From UBA2883 sp964017965 (GTDB lineage Bacteria > Cyanobacteriota > Vampirovibrionia > Gastranaerophilales > Gastranaerophilaceae), in NCBI GenBank assembly GCA_964017965.1, contig CAXHNV010000005.1:59818-123817 (forward strand): a stretch of 64,000 bases of DNA, in the 5' to 3' direction. This document shows positions 53,492 through 62,367 of the stretch, in pieces (within the stretch, counting starts at the first letter, position 1; every line of letters starts with the position of its first letter). The notes under the pieces were generated by a model. That model had not been told where the DNA came from. It saw nothing but the letters and a program-made list of their open reading frames with translations, and did no database searches. The position numbers and the translations under genes are program-made.

Positions 53492-56095
53492 CTAACCTTT
53501 TAAATTGGTTTCAACCTCTTCTAAGATTGTATCTAGTTTAGAGGCGTCTTTGATACCGCCTTGAGCGAAATTAGGTCTTCCGCCGCCATTAGCACCCGTT
53601 GCTCTTGCAATTTCGCCAACGATTTTACCGGCGTTTACACCTGCCTTTACAAAGCTGTCTGAAACTTTTACAAGTACCATTTTTTCAGACGCAAGAATTA
53701 TAACGGATTCGCCCAGTTTGTTTGCTAAGTATTCAACACCGGCTTTGATTGCGTCATTATCGATTGTGTTATCAATCTTAGCAATGAACAATTTACCGCC
53801 GTTGATATCTTGAGCTCTTGATAAGAATGAAGCAAACTTAGAGCGTGCGTTTTCTGATTTGAGTTCAACGATTTGTTTTTGTTGCTCACGGTTTTCATCA
53901 GAAAGTTTTTCAACTCTTTCAGCCACTTCATCGTAATGTACTTTGAATTTTGCAGCAAGTTTATCGATTTCAGCCGCTTTATTGTTCAAGTATTCAAGCG
54001 CTGCATCTGAAACAACTACTTCAATTCTTCTTGTACCAGCTGCAATTGCACCTTCTGATACGATTTTAAACACTCTCAAATCAGCGGTTGAAGAAGCGTG
54101 AGTACCGGCACAAAACTCTTTTGATATACAGTTTTCATCATCACCTATACAAACAACTCTGACAACATCACCGTATTTTTCGCCAAACAATGCTGTTGCA
54201 CCGGTTAGTTTTGCTTCTTCAATACTCAACACATCTGTATGAAGCTTGATATCTGATTTTATCCAGTTGTTAATAATAGTTTCTGTTTTAGTTATCTCTT
54301 CAGGGCTCATAGCTCTTGAGAATGTGAAGTCAAATCTCATACGGTTTTCTTCAACTTGAGAGCCGGCTTGTTTAACTTCATCACCTAATACTTTTATCAA
54401 CGCTGCTTGAAGCAAGTGAGCGGAAGTGTGGTGAACGCGGATTTCTTCACGGCGTTCTTTATCAATAACAGCCTTCACTTCTGCACCGATTTCAATATCA
54501 CCGTTTAAGATTTTTGAACGGTGAACATAAAGCTCATTAACTTTGAATGTAGTTAGGACTTCAAGTTTCAACGAATCGTTTTCGATTATACCTGAATCAC
54601 CGGTTTGACCGCCACATTCAGCATAGAACGGAGTTTTATTAAGAACTACATCTACATAACCTTCACCGTCAATAGTTGCAAGGATTTTTGCATTAGATTC
54701 AGTTTCAGAATATCCAACAAACTCGGTTGAGCCGACTTCTTCTTCTACTTTTGCGTATTTAATATCGCCTGTTACACTGATTTTAGCAGTTGCAGCTTTT
54801 GCACGTTCTTTTTGCTCTTGCATAGCAGCTTTGAACCCTGCCTCATCAATGTTTAAGCCGTTTTCTTCCGCGATTTCTTTTGTCAGTTCAAACGGAAATC
54901 CGTAAGTATCATAAAGTTTGAACGCACTTTCGCCGTCAATATCTTTTTTAGCGTCAATGAATTCATCAAGCATTTTGTAACCTCTATCAAGAGTCTTAGC
55001 GAAACGTTCTTCTTCTTTCTTGATAGTGTCAACGATTTTTGCTTTGTTTTTAACCAAATCAGGATAAGCTCCGCCGTAGTTTTCAACAACAACATCGACT
55101 AATTTGTATAAGAACGGCAAATCCATACCTAAGATTTTACCGTGACGAAGCGCACGACGAAGAATCATTCTGAGAACATAACTTCTTCCTTCATTACCCG
55201 GGATTACACCGTCTGAGATTAAGAATGAAACACATCTTGCGTGGTCTGTTATGATTCTCAATGAAACGTCTGTTTTTTCAGATTTTTTGTATTCAACACC
55301 TGCCATTTTGCAAACTTCATCAAGGATTGGTCTTAATAAATCAGTTTCAAAAGTAGAGGCAACACCCTGACAAACCATTGTAATACGTTCTAAGCCCATG
55401 CCTGTATCAACGTTTTTGCTTTCAAGCGGTGATTGGTTACCTTCTTCATCTTGATAAAGTTCAGTGAATACGAGGTTCCAGATTTCAACCCAACGGTCGC
55501 ATTCGCAGGTATCGATACCACAATTAGGGTGGTCGCATTTGTATTCTTCACCTAAGTCGTAGTGGATTTCAGAACAAGGACCACAAGACCCTGAAGCTCC
55601 CGGAGGACCCCAGAAGTTATCTTTTTTACCTTTACGTTTAATACGTTCAGCAGGAACACCTACTTCTCTCCAGATATCATAAGCTTCATCATCTGTTTCA
55701 AAGATTGTTATCCAGAGTCTGTCTTTATCGAGTTTCAAGACATTAGTAACAAAATCCCATGCCCAAGGAATGATTTCTTTTTTGTAGTAATCACCGAATG
55801 AAAAGTTACCTAACATTTCAAAGAAAGTATGGTGACGCGGTGTTCTGCCGACGTTCTCGATATCAGAGTCTTTACCGCCTGCACGTGCACATTTTTGACA
55901 AGAAGTAGCGCGGGCAGGGTCATAAGGTGATTTTACAACTCCTAAGAATATAGGCAAAAACTGCAACATACCCGCTGTAGTCAACAATACTGTAGGGTTA
56001 TCAGGTACAAGACTTGAACTTTCAACGACTGTATGTTGATGTTTATCTTTGAAAAAATCTAAATATAACTGTCTTATTTCATTTCCTTTAAGCAT
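53492..56095 (-). CDS. alaS: Alanyl-tRNA synthetase
   Basis: A class II synthetase of 867 residues with every expected part. The aminoacylation domain has the start MLKGNEIRQLYLDFFK and GNFSFGDYYK. An intermediate region holds Cys-rich DHPNCGIDTCECD. The editing domain has RVHHTSAHLLQAAL and CAGTHASS, and the C-terminal C-Ala domain ends with GGGRPNFAQGG. The editing Zn ligands (HxxxH, C...H) are visible. Shine-Dalgarno AAAGGA precedes the ATG. Upstream, divergent, lies rnhB. Confidence 0.97.
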   Translation of the reverse strand: MLKGNEIRQLYLDFFKDKHQHTVVESSSLVPDNPTVLLTTAGMLQFLPIFLGVVKSPYDPARATSCQKCARAGGKDSDIENVGRTPRHHTFFEMLGNFSFGDYYKKEIIPWAWDFVTNVLKLDKDRLWITIFETDDEAYDIWREVGVPAERIKRKGKKDNFWGPPGASGSCGPCSEIHYDLGEEYKCDHPNCGIDTCECDRWVEIWNLVFTELYQDEEGNQSPLESKNVDTGMGLERITMVCQGVASTFETDLLRPILDEVCKMAGVEYKKSEKTDVSLRIITDHARCVSFLISDGVIPGNEGRSYVLRMILRRALRHGKILGMDLPFLYKLVDVVVENYGGAYPDLVKNKAKIVDTIKKEEERFAKTLDRGYKMLDEFIDAKKDIDGESAFKLYDTYGFPFELTKEIAEENGLNIDEAGFKAAMQEQKERAKAATAKISVTGDIKYAKVEEEVGSTEFVGYSETESNAKILATIDGEGYVDVVLNKTPFYAECGGQTGDSGIIENDSLKLEVLTTFKVNELYVHRSKILNGDIEIGAEVKAVIDKERREEIRVHHTSAHLLQAALIKVLGDEVKQAGSQVEENRMRFDFTFSRAMSPEEITKTETIINNWIKSDIKLHTDVLSIEEAKLTGATALFGEKYGDVVRVVCIGDDENCISKEFCAGTHASSTADLRVFKIVSEGAIAAGTRRIEVVVSDAALEYLNNKAAEIDKLAAKFKVHYDEVAERVEKLSDENREQQKQIVELKSENARSKFASFLSRAQDINGGKLFIAKIDNTIDNDAIKAGVEYLANKLGESVIILASEKMVLVKVSDSFVKAGVNAGKIVGEIARATGANGGGRPNFAQGGIKDASKLDTILEEVETNLKG

Positions 56096-56155
56096 TTTTA
56101 ATTCCTTATTTACTATTCCGTTACTATATATTTTACATCAAAAAAACACAAATTA

Positions 56156-56164
56156 TGATATAAT
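56156..56164 (+). promoter_or_regulatory. Extended -10 promoter of rnhB, leaderless geometry
   Basis: TGATATAAT ends six bases before the ATG at 56171. No Shine-Dalgarno lies in between. Confidence 0.65.
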
Positions 56165-56170
56165 TCAGCT

Positions 56171-56818
56171 ATGGAAAAAGATTCTACACAAAGATTTGAA
56201 TTTGATAAAGGATTTAAAAAAACAATAATCGGAACAGATGAAGCAGGCAGAGGACCGGGAGCAGGCGGGGTATTTGCGAGTGCTGTTTGGTTTGAGAAAC
56301 TTGATAAAAGCTTGATTGAAAAACTTTCTATTTTGAACGATTCAAAACAGCTAACAGCAAAGAAACGCGAATATTTATATGACGTTGTAAAAAATGAAAC
56401 TATCAATTCAACTATTTGTATAGAGGTTGAAGAGATTGAACAATATAATATCTTAAACTGTTCATTAAAGGCTATGAAACTGGCGTGCGAAGAGGTTATC
56501 GAAAAAGCAGGTAAAAACGACATACTTGTACTTGTGGACGGCAACAAACTTATCCGAAACTTTGAATATCCACAGCAATACGTTATTAAAGGTGACAGTA
56601 AGTCTGCATCGATTGCAGCTGCAAGTATCTTAGCAAAGGTCTCAAGAGACAGATATATGCAAAAACTTGATGAAGAGTTTCCGCAATACCAGTGGGGTAA
56701 GAACGCAGGATACCTAACTAAAGCACATTTGGATGCTATTGATAAATACGGGTTAACCAAATACCACAGAAAATCGTTCCTGAAAAAACACTTTGAAAGA
56801 CAGTTAACATTATTTTAA
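56171..56818 (+). CDS. rnhB: Ribonuclease HII
   Basis: Cuts RNA in RNA-DNA hybrids and removes single ribonucleotides. The 215-residue product has TDEAGRGPGAGGVF (about residues 24-37; the first catalytic Asp and Glu are present, the usual PLAGPV being altered) and NDSKQLT. LVDGNKLI holds the third catalytic Asp, and VIKGDSKSASIAAASILAKVSRD the fourth. It is predicted to be translated from a leaderless mRNA and is divergent from alaS. The bidirectional terminator after it is shared with gap. Confidence 0.94.
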   Translation: MEKDSTQRFEFDKGFKKTIIGTDEAGRGPGAGGVFASAVWFEKLDKSLIEKLSILNDSKQLTAKKREYLYDVVKNETINSTICIEVEEIEQYNILNCSLKAMKLACEEVIEKAGKNDILVLVDGNKLIRNFEYPQQYVIKGDSKSASIAAASILAKVSRDRYMQKLDEEFPQYQWGKNAGYLTKAHLDAIDKYGLTKYHRKSFLKKHFERQLTLF

Positions 56819-56827
56819 AAAACTAAA

Positions 56828-56862
56828 AAAGCGGTTAAAGAAAATTCTTTAACCGCTTTAAG
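56828..56862. terminator. Bidirectional rho-independent terminator
   Basis: GCGGTTAAAGAA (56831-56842) and TTCTTTAACCGC (56845-56856) form a 12-bp stem with a two-base loop, flanked by A- and T-runs. It lies between convergent rnhB and gap. Confidence 0.85.
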
Positions 56863-56881
56863 ATTATTTAGAAGTTAATAA

Positions 56882-57886
56882 TTATAACTTTTCAGCAACC
56901 ATTTTAGTAGTTTCAGCTAATCTTGTAGAATAACCCATTTCGTTATCGTACCAAGAAATAACTTTAACCATATTGCCACCCATAACCTTAGTTAACAATG
57001 AGTCAACTGTAGAAGATTGAGAAGAACCGATAAAGTCAGAAGAAACTAGAGGTTCATCTGTGTAGCAAAGAACGTGACCGTCAGCTGCTTCTTTAAGAGC
57101 TGCGTTAACTTCTTCAGCAGTAACTTCTTTTTCAGTTTCGAAAACAACGTCAACTAAAGAAACGTCTGGAGTAGGAACACGCATAGCGAAACCGTCCAAT
57201 TTACCCTTTAATTCAGGTAAAACAAGAGCAACAGCTTTAGCAGCACCTGTTGTAGTAGGAACGATGTTCAAAGCACCAGCTCTAGCACGACGAGGGTCTT
57301 TGTGACCAGCGTCTAAGATTCTTTGGTCGCCAGTGTATGAGTGAACTGTAGTCATCAAACCTTTAACGATACCGAATTTTTCTTTGATAACTTTAGCTAC
57401 AGGCGCTAAGCAGTTAGTTGTACAAGAAGCCATTGAAATAACTTCGTGTTTAGCTGGATCATATTCGTTTTCGTTAACGCCAAGAACGATAGTTTTGTCT
57501 TCGTTTTTAGCAGGAGCTGAGATGATAACTTTCTTAGCACCAGCTTCGATGTGAGCTTTAGCTTTAGTAGCGTCTGTGAAGAAACCTGTTGATTCAACAA
57601 CAACTTCTACACCTAAATCTTTCCAAGGTAATTGAGCTGGATCTTTTTCTGCGAAGAACAAGATTTTCTTGCCATTGATAACAAGACCATCTTCAGCAAC
57701 TTCAACAGTACCGTCAAATTTACCCATAACTGAATCATATTTGAATACGTGAGCAGCGTTAGCAGGTGTTAAACCTGGGTCATTGATAGCAACATAATCG
57801 ATTTCATTGAAAATGCCTTCTCTGATTGCAGCTCTTAATGTGTTACGTCCGATTCTACCGAATCCGTTAATTGCAACTTTTACCAT
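56882..57886 (-). CDS. gap: Glyceraldehyde-3-phosphate dehydrogenase
   Basis: The glycolytic enzyme, 334 residues. NAD motif INGFGRIGRN at residues 5-14, active-site ASCTTNCLAPV (catalytic Cys near 152), THSYTGDQ, and the closing SWYDNEMGYS are intact. The gene has Shine-Dalgarno AAAGGAG and is convergent with rnhB. The Asp after the first beta-strand of the NAD fold (IDYVAINDPGL) favours NAD+ over NADP+, so the enzyme is probably glycolytic. Confidence 0.98.
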   Translation of the reverse strand: MVKVAINGFGRIGRNTLRAAIREGIFNEIDYVAINDPGLTPANAAHVFKYDSVMGKFDGTVEVAEDGLVINGKKILFFAEKDPAQLPWKDLGVEVVVESTGFFTDATKAKAHIEAGAKKVIISAPAKNEDKTIVLGVNENEYDPAKHEVISMASCTTNCLAPVAKVIKEKFGIVKGLMTTVHSYTGDQRILDAGHKDPRRARAGALNIVPTTTGAAKAVALVLPELKGKLDGFAMRVPTPDVSLVDVVFETEKEVTAEEVNAALKEAADGHVLCYTDEPLVSSDFIGSSQSSTVDSLLTKVMGGNMVKVISWYDNEMGYSTRLAETTKMVAEKL

Positions 57887-58003
57887 AATTTTACTCCTTT
57901 GTATTGTAAAAATATTTCTCTCTTAACAATTCGATTGTATTACAAACAAAAAATAGTGTAAATAAAATATTTATTACATATAATAAAAAAAAAGGAGAAA
58001 AGC

Positions 58004-58996
58004 ATGACAAAGATAACTCTAATAAAAGGTGACGGAATCGGTCCTGAAATATCAGAAGCAGTAGTTGAAATACTTGAAAAAGCAGGCGCTGATATAGATT
58101 GGGAGATTCAAACAGCAGGACTTGATGTGATTGAAACAGAGGGCGTTCCGCTTCCGCAAAGAGTTATTGATTCTATAAAAGCTAATAAGGTCGCACTTAA
58201 AGCACCTATTACAACCCCTATTGGTAAAGGGTTTCGCTCTGTTAACGTCCAACTCAGAAAAGAACTTGATTTGTACGCTAACGTGCGACCTTGCAAGAAC
58301 TTGCCTACTATTACAACAAGGTTCGATAACGTTGATATAGTGGTGGTTAGAGAAAACACTGAAGACTTATATGCAGGTGTGGAAGAAAGAATCGATGAGA
58401 ACACATGCCACAGTATAAAAATAATTACCAGAGAAGCTTCAACACGAATTGCTAAATATGCGTTTGATTACGCTGTTAAAAACGACAGAAAAGAAGTCTG
58501 CGTGGTTACAAAAGCTAATATTTGTAAGCTTTCTGACGGTTTGTTCTTAGACTGCGCAAGAGAAGTTGCAAAAGAATATCCGCAAATAAAGTTTAGAGAG
58601 ATATTGGTTGATAACTGCTGTATGCAGCTTGTTCAAAACCCTTCACAATTCGATGTTTTGGTGTTGCCAAACTTGTATGGCGATATCGTGTCTGATTTGA
58701 CAGCAGGCTTAATCGGCGGTTTGGGTGTGGCGCAGAGCGTTAATATCGGTAAAGACTGCGCTGTATTCGAAGCTGTTCACGGCTCTGCGCCTGATATTAA
58801 AGGTCAGAACAAAGCTAACCCTATGGCGCTTTTACTCTCTGCCGTTGAAATGCTTAAATATATCGGACAAAAAGCATGCGCTGAAAAAGTAGAAAAAGCG
58901 TTGTTCAAAACTCTTGAATCAGGTACAAAAACCCGCGATATCGGCGGAACTGCTACTTGTTCAGAGTTCACTCAAGCTATTATAGATAACTTATAA
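58004..58996 (+). CDS. NAD-dependent isocitrate/isopropylmalate-type dehydrogenase
   Basis: A 330-residue beta-decarboxylating dehydrogenase. The nucleotide region IKGDGIGPEIS, substrate motif RSVNVQLRKELDLYANVRP (about residues 76-95), VVRENTEDLYAG, and the catalytic Asp segment NLYGDIVSDLTAGLIGGLG are present. The length and the SVNVQLRKELDLYANVRPCK pattern fit the small NAD-isocitrate dehydrogenase group, though isopropylmalate or homoisocitrate cannot be excluded. AAGGAGAAAAGC precedes the ATG. Two further genes follow closely on the same strand. Confidence 0.85.
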   Translation: MTKITLIKGDGIGPEISEAVVEILEKAGADIDWEIQTAGLDVIETEGVPLPQRVIDSIKANKVALKAPITTPIGKGFRSVNVQLRKELDLYANVRPCKNLPTITTRFDNVDIVVVRENTEDLYAGVEERIDENTCHSIKIITREASTRIAKYAFDYAVKNDRKEVCVVTKANICKLSDGLFLDCAREVAKEYPQIKFREILVDNCCMQLVQNPSQFDVLVLPNLYGDIVSDLTAGLIGGLGVAQSVNIGKDCAVFEAVHGSAPDIKGQNKANPMALLLSAVEMLKYIGQKACAEKVEKALFKTLESGTKTRDIGGTATCSEFTQAIIDNL

Positions 58997-59012
58997 GAAA
59001 AGGATTTTTATT

Positions 59013-59588
59013 ATGACAGAATATTTATTTGACCCGGGATATTCCCAACATTTAGTTAGCCTCATATTTTCACTTGAAGATATGTACGGCGATATTAACA
59101 AGTTCAAGAACTTAGGACAAAAGAAGTTCAGGTTTAAACAATATTATCCGGGCATGCTTAAACTGCTCAGACATAATACCGCGTTTTACCTCGGCTGTTT
59201 ATTATGGGCAACTTACCTTGTTAATCAAGAAGAAGGCGAGATTATCAATAATTATTGTTTGGGTAAAGAATACGATGAAGCTCAGTCTTTGATTGAATTG
59301 GATTTCTTGATTAAGTTCTCACAAACATTTTCAAAAGATACAAAATACTATTTAGGTACAGATTACAAATTCCTGGAAGAAGACGCGAGCATGCTCGGCA
59401 CTTATAGAGCATTTGCTGTTATGAACGAAGGGTTTGTTAATATTAAGAAGACATCTGATTTGAAGCTTCCTGAAGATATCAAAACCCCGTCAAAAGAAGA
59501 GCTTGAAACTATTAAATCAACTATTGATAAGGTTGTTTCTACAGGTGATTTTGACCTGTTATTTGATATAAGAGGTTTGATTCTGTAG
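59013..59588 (+). CDS. Unknown protein, 191 residues
   Basis: A 191-residue acidic protein without signal peptide or membrane helix. No family is recognised. It lies between the dehydrogenase (16 bases upstream) and rsmD (3 bases downstream) in an apparent operon, with AAAGGA before its ATG. The C-terminal half (KTPSKEELETIKSTIDKVV) is helical. A link to the neighbouring enzymes is not evident. Confidence 0.75.
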   Translation: MTEYLFDPGYSQHLVSLIFSLEDMYGDINKFKNLGQKKFRFKQYYPGMLKLLRHNTAFYLGCLLWATYLVNQEEGEIINNYCLGKEYDEAQSLIELDFLIKFSQTFSKDTKYYLGTDYKFLEEDASMLGTYRAFAVMNEGFVNIKKTSDLKLPEDIKTPSKEELETIKSTIDKVVSTGDFDLLFDIRGLIL

Positions 59589-59591
59589 ACG

Positions 59592-60113
59592 ATGAATATC
59601 ACAGGCGGAAAATATAACGGACGAAAGATACAGGCACCCAGTGAGAAACTGGTTCGTCCGACTCTTTCAAAAGTGAGGATGAGCGTATTTAATACGTTGT
59701 ATTCTTTGCTTGGTGATTTTGAGGGCAAGATATTTCTCGATATGTTTGGCGGCTCAGGGATAATGGGACTTGAAGCGCTATCACGCGGGTTTAAGTCTGT
59801 TATTGTTTATGAAAAACACAAACAGGTAGCAGATATTATCCGGCAGAACTATAAAGCACTCAACGAACCGCTGAATTTAACTATGGGCGATAGCACAAAA
59901 CTTATCAAGAACCTTAGTCAGCATGTTGACGTTATCTATATTGACCCACCGTATTTTGAAGGCATATACGAAACCTGCCTTACAAATCTTCCCCAAAACA
60001 CTATTGTGATTTTGGAACACGTTGTAGATCTTGATTTAAGCGAGTTTGAAATAATCAAACAAAAAAAATACGGTGATAAATATATCACTTTTATTAAACA
60101 CATTGCTGCTTAA
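59592..60113 (+). CDS. rsmD: 16S rRNA (guanine966-N2)-methyltransferase RsmD
   Basis: Methylates G966 of 16S rRNA with SAM. The 173-residue product has ITGGKYNGRKI at the start, RPTLSKVRMSVFNTL, the SAM motif FLDMFGGSGIMGLEALSRG (about residues 48-66) and the catalytic DPPY (about 118-121). It follows the unknown gene by three bases. Its stop overlaps the convergent HEAT-like gene by 20 bases. Confidence 0.93.
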   Translation: MNITGGKYNGRKIQAPSEKLVRPTLSKVRMSVFNTLYSLLGDFEGKIFLDMFGGSGIMGLEALSRGFKSVIVYEKHKQVADIIRQNYKALNEPLNLTMGDSTKLIKNLSQHVDVIYIDPPYFEGIYETCLTNLPQNTIVILEHVVDLDLSEFEIIKQKKYGDKYITFIKHIAA

Positions 60114-60825
60114 CGTAATAGTTTTCATCAGCAGCAAGTTTTGCCAATAAATCAGGATATTTCTGTTTCAAATCCGGTTTGTTCAAAAGTTGTGCGACTT
60201 TTTCACGTACCGTATACTCATTTTGAATAAGTGCTTGTTCCAAAATATAGGCTAACTTTTCATCATTAACGTAACTATAGTATTTATTTAACCCCTCTAA
60301 ACACCAGTATAGTTTGAAGAGTTGCTTGTTAACAGTGTATTTTTTATCTCTGAAAACTATTTTTGATAAACCATCAAACGCTTCATCTATATACTTAACA
60401 AGTTGATTGACATACTCTTGCGCAAATCCGGAATAATCCTTCATCAACACAAGCCCGTCAATAACCATTCTTGAGATATTTGCGTTTATATCTATAGTTG
60501 ATTGAGCAAAAATAAGCGGAGACTGACTGAAATAATCTCTGTATTTGTTTACGTTTACAAACTCAGAAAACTTTTGAGCAACAGCCTCACGGATTTTGCC
60601 GTCACAGTTAACAAGGTTTGATATAAAAATTCCTGCATCATCTGCTGTCTTTAATTCAGTGATTTCAATCGCCGCAAACTGTTTTTCAGGGATATTGCCG
60701 GTTTTGAGAAACTCTATCAACTCGTCATAAGAATATTCGTTAGAACACAATTCCAACGCTTTATCAAAGTTTTTATCCAAAGTTTCTTCGTAATTTGAAC
60801 TCAAATCCTTAACCTCATTAACCAC
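60094..60825 (-). CDS. HEAT-like repeat protein
   Basis: A 243-residue helical repeat protein related in style to the HEAT protein at 23.8 kb; clear repeat units (VREKVAQLLNKPDLKQKYPDLLAKLAAD at the end) remain, though diverged. No signal peptide or enzyme motif. It starts with GTG at 60825, six bases after an extended -10 box TGATATAAT, so a leaderless GTG-start mRNA is predicted. Its 3' end overlaps rsmD by 20 bases on the opposite strand. Confidence 0.8.
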   Translation of the reverse strand: MVNEVKDLSSNYEETLDKNFDKALELCSNEYSYDELIEFLKTGNIPEKQFAAIEITELKTADDAGIFISNLVNCDGKIREAVAQKFSEFVNVNKYRDYFSQSPLIFAQSTIDINANISRMVIDGLVLMKDYSGFAQEYVNQLVKYIDEAFDGLSKIVFRDKKYTVNKQLFKLYWCLEGLNKYYSYVNDEKLAYILEQALIQNEYTVREKVAQLLNKPDLKQKYPDLLAKLAADENYYVKQQCV

Positions 60826-60831
60826 AAGAAA

Positions 60832-60840
60832 ATTATATCA
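60832..60840 (-). promoter_or_regulatory. Extended -10 promoter with a GTG start six bases below
   Basis: On the minus strand TGATATAAT is followed by six bases and then GTG GTT AAT. This is the same geometry as at rnhB and murJ, but with a GTG start. Confidence 0.6.
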
Positions 60841-60921
60841 TAATAGCTACGCCTAAAATAGTATTAATGAATGATAAATAGCAAGCTAAAATGCGTATAA
60901 TGATAATTAGGAGAAAACAAA

Positions 60922-61089
60922 ATGAAAAAATTTGTAACATTTATACGTGGAGCATTGTTAATGGATGAAAAATCCCAAACACGTATAGGATTATCACAAT
61001 TCAAAGAACAACCGGAAGACTTTTCAATCAATAAAAATTCTATACGAAATCAGGATGTAAAACTTTCAGATTTATTAAGACGCAGCTAA
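60922..61089 (+). CDS. Small unknown protein, 55 residues
   Basis: A 55-codon gene with a strong Shine-Dalgarno (AGGAGA at 60909-60914, eight bases before the ATG) and TATAAT at 60896-60901. The product, MKKFVTFIRGALLMDEKS..., is basic at both ends (ending LLRRS) and has no full membrane helix. No family is recognised. It precedes the GNAT-like gene by 43 bases. Confidence 0.6.
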   Translation: MKKFVTFIRGALLMDEKSQTRIGLSQFKEQPEDFSINKNSIRNQDVKLSDLLRRS

Positions 61090-61115
61090 TTACAAAAATA
61101 GCAAAAAATTTTTTC

Positions 61116-61137
61116 AGCATACTTAAAAAAGTATGCT
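61116..61137 (+). promoter_or_regulatory. Hairpin covering the GNAT-like start codon
   Basis: AGCATACTT (61116-61124) and AAGTATGCT (61129-61137) form a perfect 9-bp stem; the second arm contains the ATG (61133-61135). It could restrict translation. No T-run follows, so it is not a terminator. Confidence 0.5.
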
Positions 61138-61984
61138 AAAGATTACACCTAATTTAGTCAGTACCGTTAAAAAACTTGAAAACCCCGATGAACAAATATT
61201 ATCAGCAATGGTTGAACGTTCTAAAGAGATAATGGCGGAATACGGAACATTGTTCAAATCAAAGACGCTGGAAAAGTTATATACGCCAGAATATCACTAT
61301 GAAGGAGTTCTTCCTAGAACTACATACATAATAGATAAGAAAACAGGCGAGAGAAAACTAATGTTTATCACACGCTCAAAACATAAAGGTTTTCACGAGG
61401 GAATAGAGGAACAATATACTGGTAGAACTTATGGATTAAAGCCGCTCGGTGAAAAATCATTTGAAACAATCGATAAATACGGTAACCCAAAGATAAGTCC
61501 CGGCGCTATGATATCTGATTCTAACAATAGATATGCTGGTACACAAATAAGATTGACCCAGATAGAAGTAGAACGTGCAATGCAGATTGGTCAAGAAAGT
61601 ATTCCATTACACTCACTCCCAGAAGCACTGCCGTTTCATACAATGATGGGGTTTAGACCAACAAAGACATATAGTACAGAAGTAAAAACTGTAGAAGAAA
61701 TCAAACTGGAGTTATCGTTTTTGATAAATAGCAGCGCAATGATAAAGGAAGAGCATTTTATCCCTATTGTACACTATGAGGGTGGAAAATATTATTTTGA
61801 CAGAAACCAAACAAGTGCAAACGCACTATTAAGACAATTAAAAGAAAACGATGAGAATGGGATAAAACGGAACTTTCATTCTGTAATACCTGCAAACAGC
61901 GTTGATATGGACTTAAGCGGAAGAGAACTGGAAGCATGGAAACAACGTGCATTATCACAGCCAATATTATTAAAGAAAAAATAA
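61133..61984 (+). CDS. GNAT-like protein of unknown substrate
   Basis: A 283-residue protein. Residues 133-176 (RYAGTQ, then ...ERAMQIGQESIPLHSLPEALPFHTMMGFRP) look like the core of a GNAT acetyltransferase: the R-x-x-G-x-(G/A) motif A is present as RYAGTQ, with Gln in the last position, followed by the A...G...I.L.S stretch and the GFRP turn. The N-terminal ~120 residues and C-terminal ~100 are unrecognised. No Shine-Dalgarno is seen and the start codon lies in a hairpin. It lies directly before the rRNA operon's 5S end, convergent, with a terminator between. Confidence 0.7.
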   Translation: MLKITPNLVSTVKKLENPDEQILSAMVERSKEIMAEYGTLFKSKTLEKLYTPEYHYEGVLPRTTYIIDKKTGERKLMFITRSKHKGFHEGIEEQYTGRTYGLKPLGEKSFETIDKYGNPKISPGAMISDSNNRYAGTQIRLTQIEVERAMQIGQESIPLHSLPEALPFHTMMGFRPTKTYSTEVKTVEEIKLELSFLINSSAMIKEEHFIPIVHYEGGKYYFDRNQTSANALLRQLKENDENGIKRNFHSVIPANSVDMDLSGRELEAWKQRALSQPILLKKK

Positions 61985-61986
61985 CA

Positions 61987-62025
61987 AAAAAAAGAGAACA
62001 AATCATCCGAAATGTTCTCTTTTTG
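61987..62025. terminator. Bidirectional terminator between GNAT-like gene and 5S
   Basis: AAAGAGAACA (61991-62000) and TGTTCTCTTT (62013-62022) form a stem flanked by A- and T-runs. It can end both the plus-strand gene and the minus-strand rRNA operon. Confidence 0.8.
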
Positions 62026-62036
62026 TTCTAAATTAG

Positions 62037-62153
62037 GTGCTGGCAACTAGCTATCTTCCCAGGCAGTGGCCCGCCAAGTATTTTCGCCTCAATGAGTCTT
62101 TACGACCGTGTTCGGGATGGGAACGGGTGTTTTCCTCACGATTGGTCACCAGC
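62037..62153 (-). rRNA. rrf: 5S ribosomal RNA
   Basis: About 117 bases. On the minus strand it starts near GCTGGTGACC and contains the invariant CCCGTTCCCATCCCGAACACGG, and ends GTTGCCAGC, which pairs with the start (helix I). It is the last gene of the rRNA operon. The exact ends are estimates. Confidence 0.93.
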
Positions 62154-62367
62154 GAATCTTTCGTCGCTATCTCCTTAGAGATTAGCTCGTACGCTGAAAG
62201 TTGCACAAGAAAAATATAAACTTACGTAATTCAATGAATCCTCCGTTTCGGATTATTCGGGTACGCCGAACACTACTATGACTTTGAAGTTCTACGAACT
62301 CCCCCGTCATCTCCGTGTTCTCTGCTCTTACGAGTTTCGCTTACGCTCCACTCTACCGAAAATCCGT
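62154..62367 (-). other. 23S-5S spacer
   Basis: The 214-base spacer carries no tRNA. Most of it is occupied by copy 2 of the dispersed repeat (62249-62366). Confidence 0.7.
62249..62366 (-). repeat. Dispersed hairpin-ended repeat, copy 2
   Basis: On the minus strand the element begins two bases after the estimated 23S end with CGGATTTTCGGTAGAGTG and ends CCGAATAATCCG; ends are near-complementary. The first ~40 bases match copy 1 at 27599-27678 nearly exactly, while the middle differs and is longer (118 versus 80 bases). Confidence 0.75.

Noticed and set aside
56113..56760. 215-codon open frame antisense to rnhB
   Set aside because: It mirrors rnhB almost exactly, has no ribosome site, and its product is compositionally odd. 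rnhB has full catalytic motifs.
62154..62367. A tRNA in the 23S-5S spacer
   Set aside because: No cloverleaf could be found; the spacer is mostly the dispersed repeat.
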